From the NCBI GenBank assembly GCA_004020315.1, contig SAQG01000010.1:1-64000 (forward strand): DNA of 64,000 nt, given 5' to 3'. Shown here in pieces: positions 62,572 through 64,000 of this stretch. The stretch is from Mesorhizobium sp. Lineage in GTDB: Bacteria; Pseudomonadota; Alphaproteobacteria; Rhizobiales; Rhizobiaceae. The stretch's first letter is position 1. Each line of letters opens with the position of its first letter. The translations under genes and the position numbers were made by a program. The notes beneath the pieces were generated by a model. The model had not been told where the DNA came from. It worked only from the letters and a program-made list of their open reading frames with translations, and searched no databases.

Positions 62572-63555
62572 TCAGTGCGAGGCGGCGTATGCGTCCTGAG
62601 CATTCTTCGAGAATTCGCGTCGGTACTGCGCGGGCGTGGTTCTGAGCCGCGCCGCAAAATGCTGGCGCAGCGATGTGGCGCTGCCGAACCCGGCCTCGAA
62701 GGCAATCATGTCCATCGGTTTTTCCGTTGCTTCCAGCAGCCGCTGCGCCAGCGCGACGCGCTGATCGATCAGCCAGTCGCCGAAGCTGGTGCCGATCGAT
62801 TTTTGAAAGCGGCGCGTGAAGGTCCGACGGGTGAGGCCGGCAAGACCGGCAACGCTGTCAAGACTGTGCGGATCACCCAAGGCTTTGCGCACCGTGTCTA
62901 AGGCCTGGGTGAAGCGGTCCGCATTTTCGGTCCTGGCGATCGGACGTTCTATGAACTGCGCCTGCCCGCCCTGCCGATGAGGAGAAAGCACGATTTGCCG
63001 GGCGAGGCGCAGCGCCGCCTCGGCGCCGCAGCGGGCCCGCACGATATGCAGGCAGCAGTCGAGCCCCGCGGCGACGCCGGCCGAGGTCACGACGTCGCCA
63101 TTGTCGATGTAGAGCACCTCCGGCTCGACGAGAATGTCGGGATAGAGTGCCTGCAGCTGATCCGTGTAGGCCCAGTGAGTCGCGGCTCGCCGCCCCGAAA
63201 GCAGTCCGGTCGCCGCAACAGCGAACGTTCCCAAGCACAGTCCGACAATCAGCGCGCCGCGCCGGTGCGCGCGACGCAGCGCCTCGATCAGTGCCGCTGG
63301 CGGCGGGACTTCGAGGTTCTTCCAACTAGGTACGATGACGATGTCGGCGCTATCAAGCGCGGAAAGCCCGTGCGGGACGCTGATGGTCAGCCCCGCATCG
63401 GTGCGGATCGGCCCGTCCTCGATCGCGCAGACCCGGAAGTCGAAGCGCGGCAGGCCGAGCGCCGTGCGATCCGCTGCGAATACAAGGCACGGCACGGAAA
63501 GATGGAACGGACTGATGCCGTCGAAGGCGATGGCGGCAACGATCGGATCGGCCAT
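62572..63555 (-). CDS. GlxA-family regulator (DJ-1/PfpI domain plus AraC HTH)
   Basis: A 327-residue transcription factor. The N-terminal DJ-1/PfpI domain contains LIVGLCLGTFAVAATGLLSG with the Cys of the nucleophile elbow; the C-terminal AraC double HTH has LDSVAGLAGLTRRTFTRRFQ and MDMIAFEAGFGSATSLRQHF. Members such as CdhR, GbdR and ArgR bind small amines. The ATG at 63555 is preferred over the GTG four codons earlier because the fold starts there. It is divergent from an isochorismatase-family gene over an inverted repeat. Confidence 0.88.
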   Translation of the reverse strand: MADPIVAAIAFDGISPFHLSVPCLVFAADRTALGLPRFDFRVCAIEDGPIRTDAGLTISVPHGLSALDSADIVIVPSWKNLEVPPPAALIEALRRAHRRGALIVGLCLGTFAVAATGLLSGRRAATHWAYTDQLQALYPDILVEPEVLYIDNGDVVTSAGVAAGLDCCLHIVRARCGAEAALRLARQIVLSPHRQGGQAQFIERPIARTENADRFTQALDTVRKALGDPHSLDSVAGLAGLTRRTFTRRFQKSIGTSFGDWLIDQRVALAQRLLEATEKPMDMIAFEAGFGSATSLRQHFAARLRTTPAQYRREFSKNAQDAYAASH

Positions 63556-63585
63556 GATGAGCACCAATGAGGGTTAGATCCGGAT

Positions 63586-63620
63586 TGTCCCAATTCTTTC
63601 TAGCAATGTCAATTGGGACA
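63586..63620. promoter_or_regulatory. Perfect 10-bp inverted repeat, candidate GlxA-type operator
   Basis: TGTCCCAATT (63586-63595), 15 bases, AATTGGGACA (63611-63620), in the space between the divergent regulator and hydrolase genes. Centre-to-centre distance is 25 bases, about two and a half turns. AraC-type regulators more often bind direct repeats, so a dimeric site is an inference. Confidence 0.6.
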
Positions 63621-63685
63621 CTTTTTGCGGACCGATGCCGAGACTATCCTCGACCCATCAATGTCAAACGGGAAAGGAAAACCCC

Positions 63686-64000
63686 ATGTCGGAATCAGCC
63701 GAAGGCAAAGCGCCACGTCGTGCCCTCATCGTCGTCGACGTTCAGAACGACTATGACGGAGGCAACCTCGCCATCAAGCACCCGCCGTTTCGCGAGAGCG
63801 TCGTCAATGTAGCGCGCGCCATGGACGCGGCCACCGAGGCGGGCGTCAAGGTCGTGGTCATCAAGCAGTTGGCGCCGGTAACGTCACCGGTCTTCGCCAA
63901 GGGCAGCCATGGCGCAGAATTGCATCCCGAGATCGCCAGGCGCAGCCGCGACCACTACATCGAAAAGAACTTGCCAAGCGCCTTCACCGGCACCGACCTT
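63686..64000 (+). CDS. Isochorismatase-family cysteine hydrolase, partial (runs off the right edge)
   Basis: The first 105 codons of a hydrolase: RRALIVVDVQNDYDGGNLAI with the catalytic Asp (VVDVQNDY), and VKVVVIKQLAPVTSPVFAKG with the Lys region. The catalytic Cys would lie beyond the window. AAAGGAA stands 5-6 bases before the ATG at 63686. The first part resembles nicotinamidase or N-carbamoylsarcosine-type hydrolases. Its divergent GlxA-type neighbour is a likely regulator. Confidence 0.85.
   Translation, partial: MSESAEGKAPRRALIVVDVQNDYDGGNLAIKHPPFRESVVNVARAMDAATEAGVKVVVIKQLAPVTSPVFAKGSHGAELHPEIARRSRDHYIEKNLPSAFTGTDL

Overview
The window looks like chromosome of an alphaproteobacterium of the order Hyphomicrobiales, most likely Mesorhizobium or a close relative. 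The evidence is the high GC content, a CtrA/SciP/ChpT cell-cycle gene set, a fused anthranilate synthase TrpE(G) of the rhizobial type behind a Trp-rich leader peptide, a long-form LeuA behind a Leu-rich leader, a NolR-like ArsR regulator and rhizobial-style intergenic hairpin repeats. The genus is inferred from overall character, not from a database comparison.

Region 1 (about 0.4-17.7 kb) is an accessory catabolic locus. On the minus strand lie a polyamine-type ABC importer (two permeases, ATPase, Tat-exported binding protein), a GMC-family FAD oxidoreductase and a broken VOC gene, and upstream of these a sugar-phosphate isomerase/epimerase and an XRE-type regulator. Divergent from the regulator on the plus strand are a ThDP-dependent acetolactate-synthase-like enzyme, a histidinol-dehydrogenase paralogue with all active-site residues, a second GMC oxidoreductase, two Gfo/Idh/MocA dehydrogenases, an MFS transporter and an unrecognised cupin-like protein. 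A 9-base motif, GCGAAATTG, recurs in the intergenic spaces of this locus, and the regulator gene is a natural candidate for the protein that reads it. The substrate is unknown; oxidation, isomerisation and C-C cleavage of a polyol, sugar acid or inositol-like compound is a reasonable guess.

Region 2 (17.7-27.6 kb) is a mixed stretch: a GH3 glycosidase gene with an in-frame stop, a VOC protein, two Tat-signal aldo/keto reductases each near an AraC regulator, a formylglycine-generating-enzyme-like protein lacking one of the two catalytic cysteines, and several small or unknown membrane proteins.

Region 3 (27.8-38.6 kb) is core chromosome: tRNA-Met, a Gfo/Idh oxidoreductase, mnmA, sciP, a quinone oxidoreductase with a divergent HxlR regulator, fliJ, ctrA, a single-domain response regulator, chpT, an EipA/DUF1134 protein with an unusual tandem-repeat N-terminus, a coiled-coil membrane protein and a SpoU-type RNA methyltransferase. 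The ctrA upstream region holds four GANTC (CcrM) sites within 77 bp.

Region 4 (38.8-64 kb) is housekeeping and metabolism: a NolR-like regulator, HugZ-type protein, CaiB/BaiF CoA transferase with an SDR, GNAT, glutathionyl-hydroquinone reductase, Nudix hydrolase, metallophosphoesterase, alpha/beta hydrolase, a wHTH-TM-TPR protein, leuA with a probable attenuation leader, an AbrB-type transporter, SDR and monooxygenase genes, a DsrE-like protein, a CDF transporter, trpE(G) with trpL and attenuator, a DoeB-like deacylase, a flavoprotein disulfide reductase, an acetyltransferase, and a GlxA-type regulator divergent from an isochorismatase-family gene that runs off the right edge.
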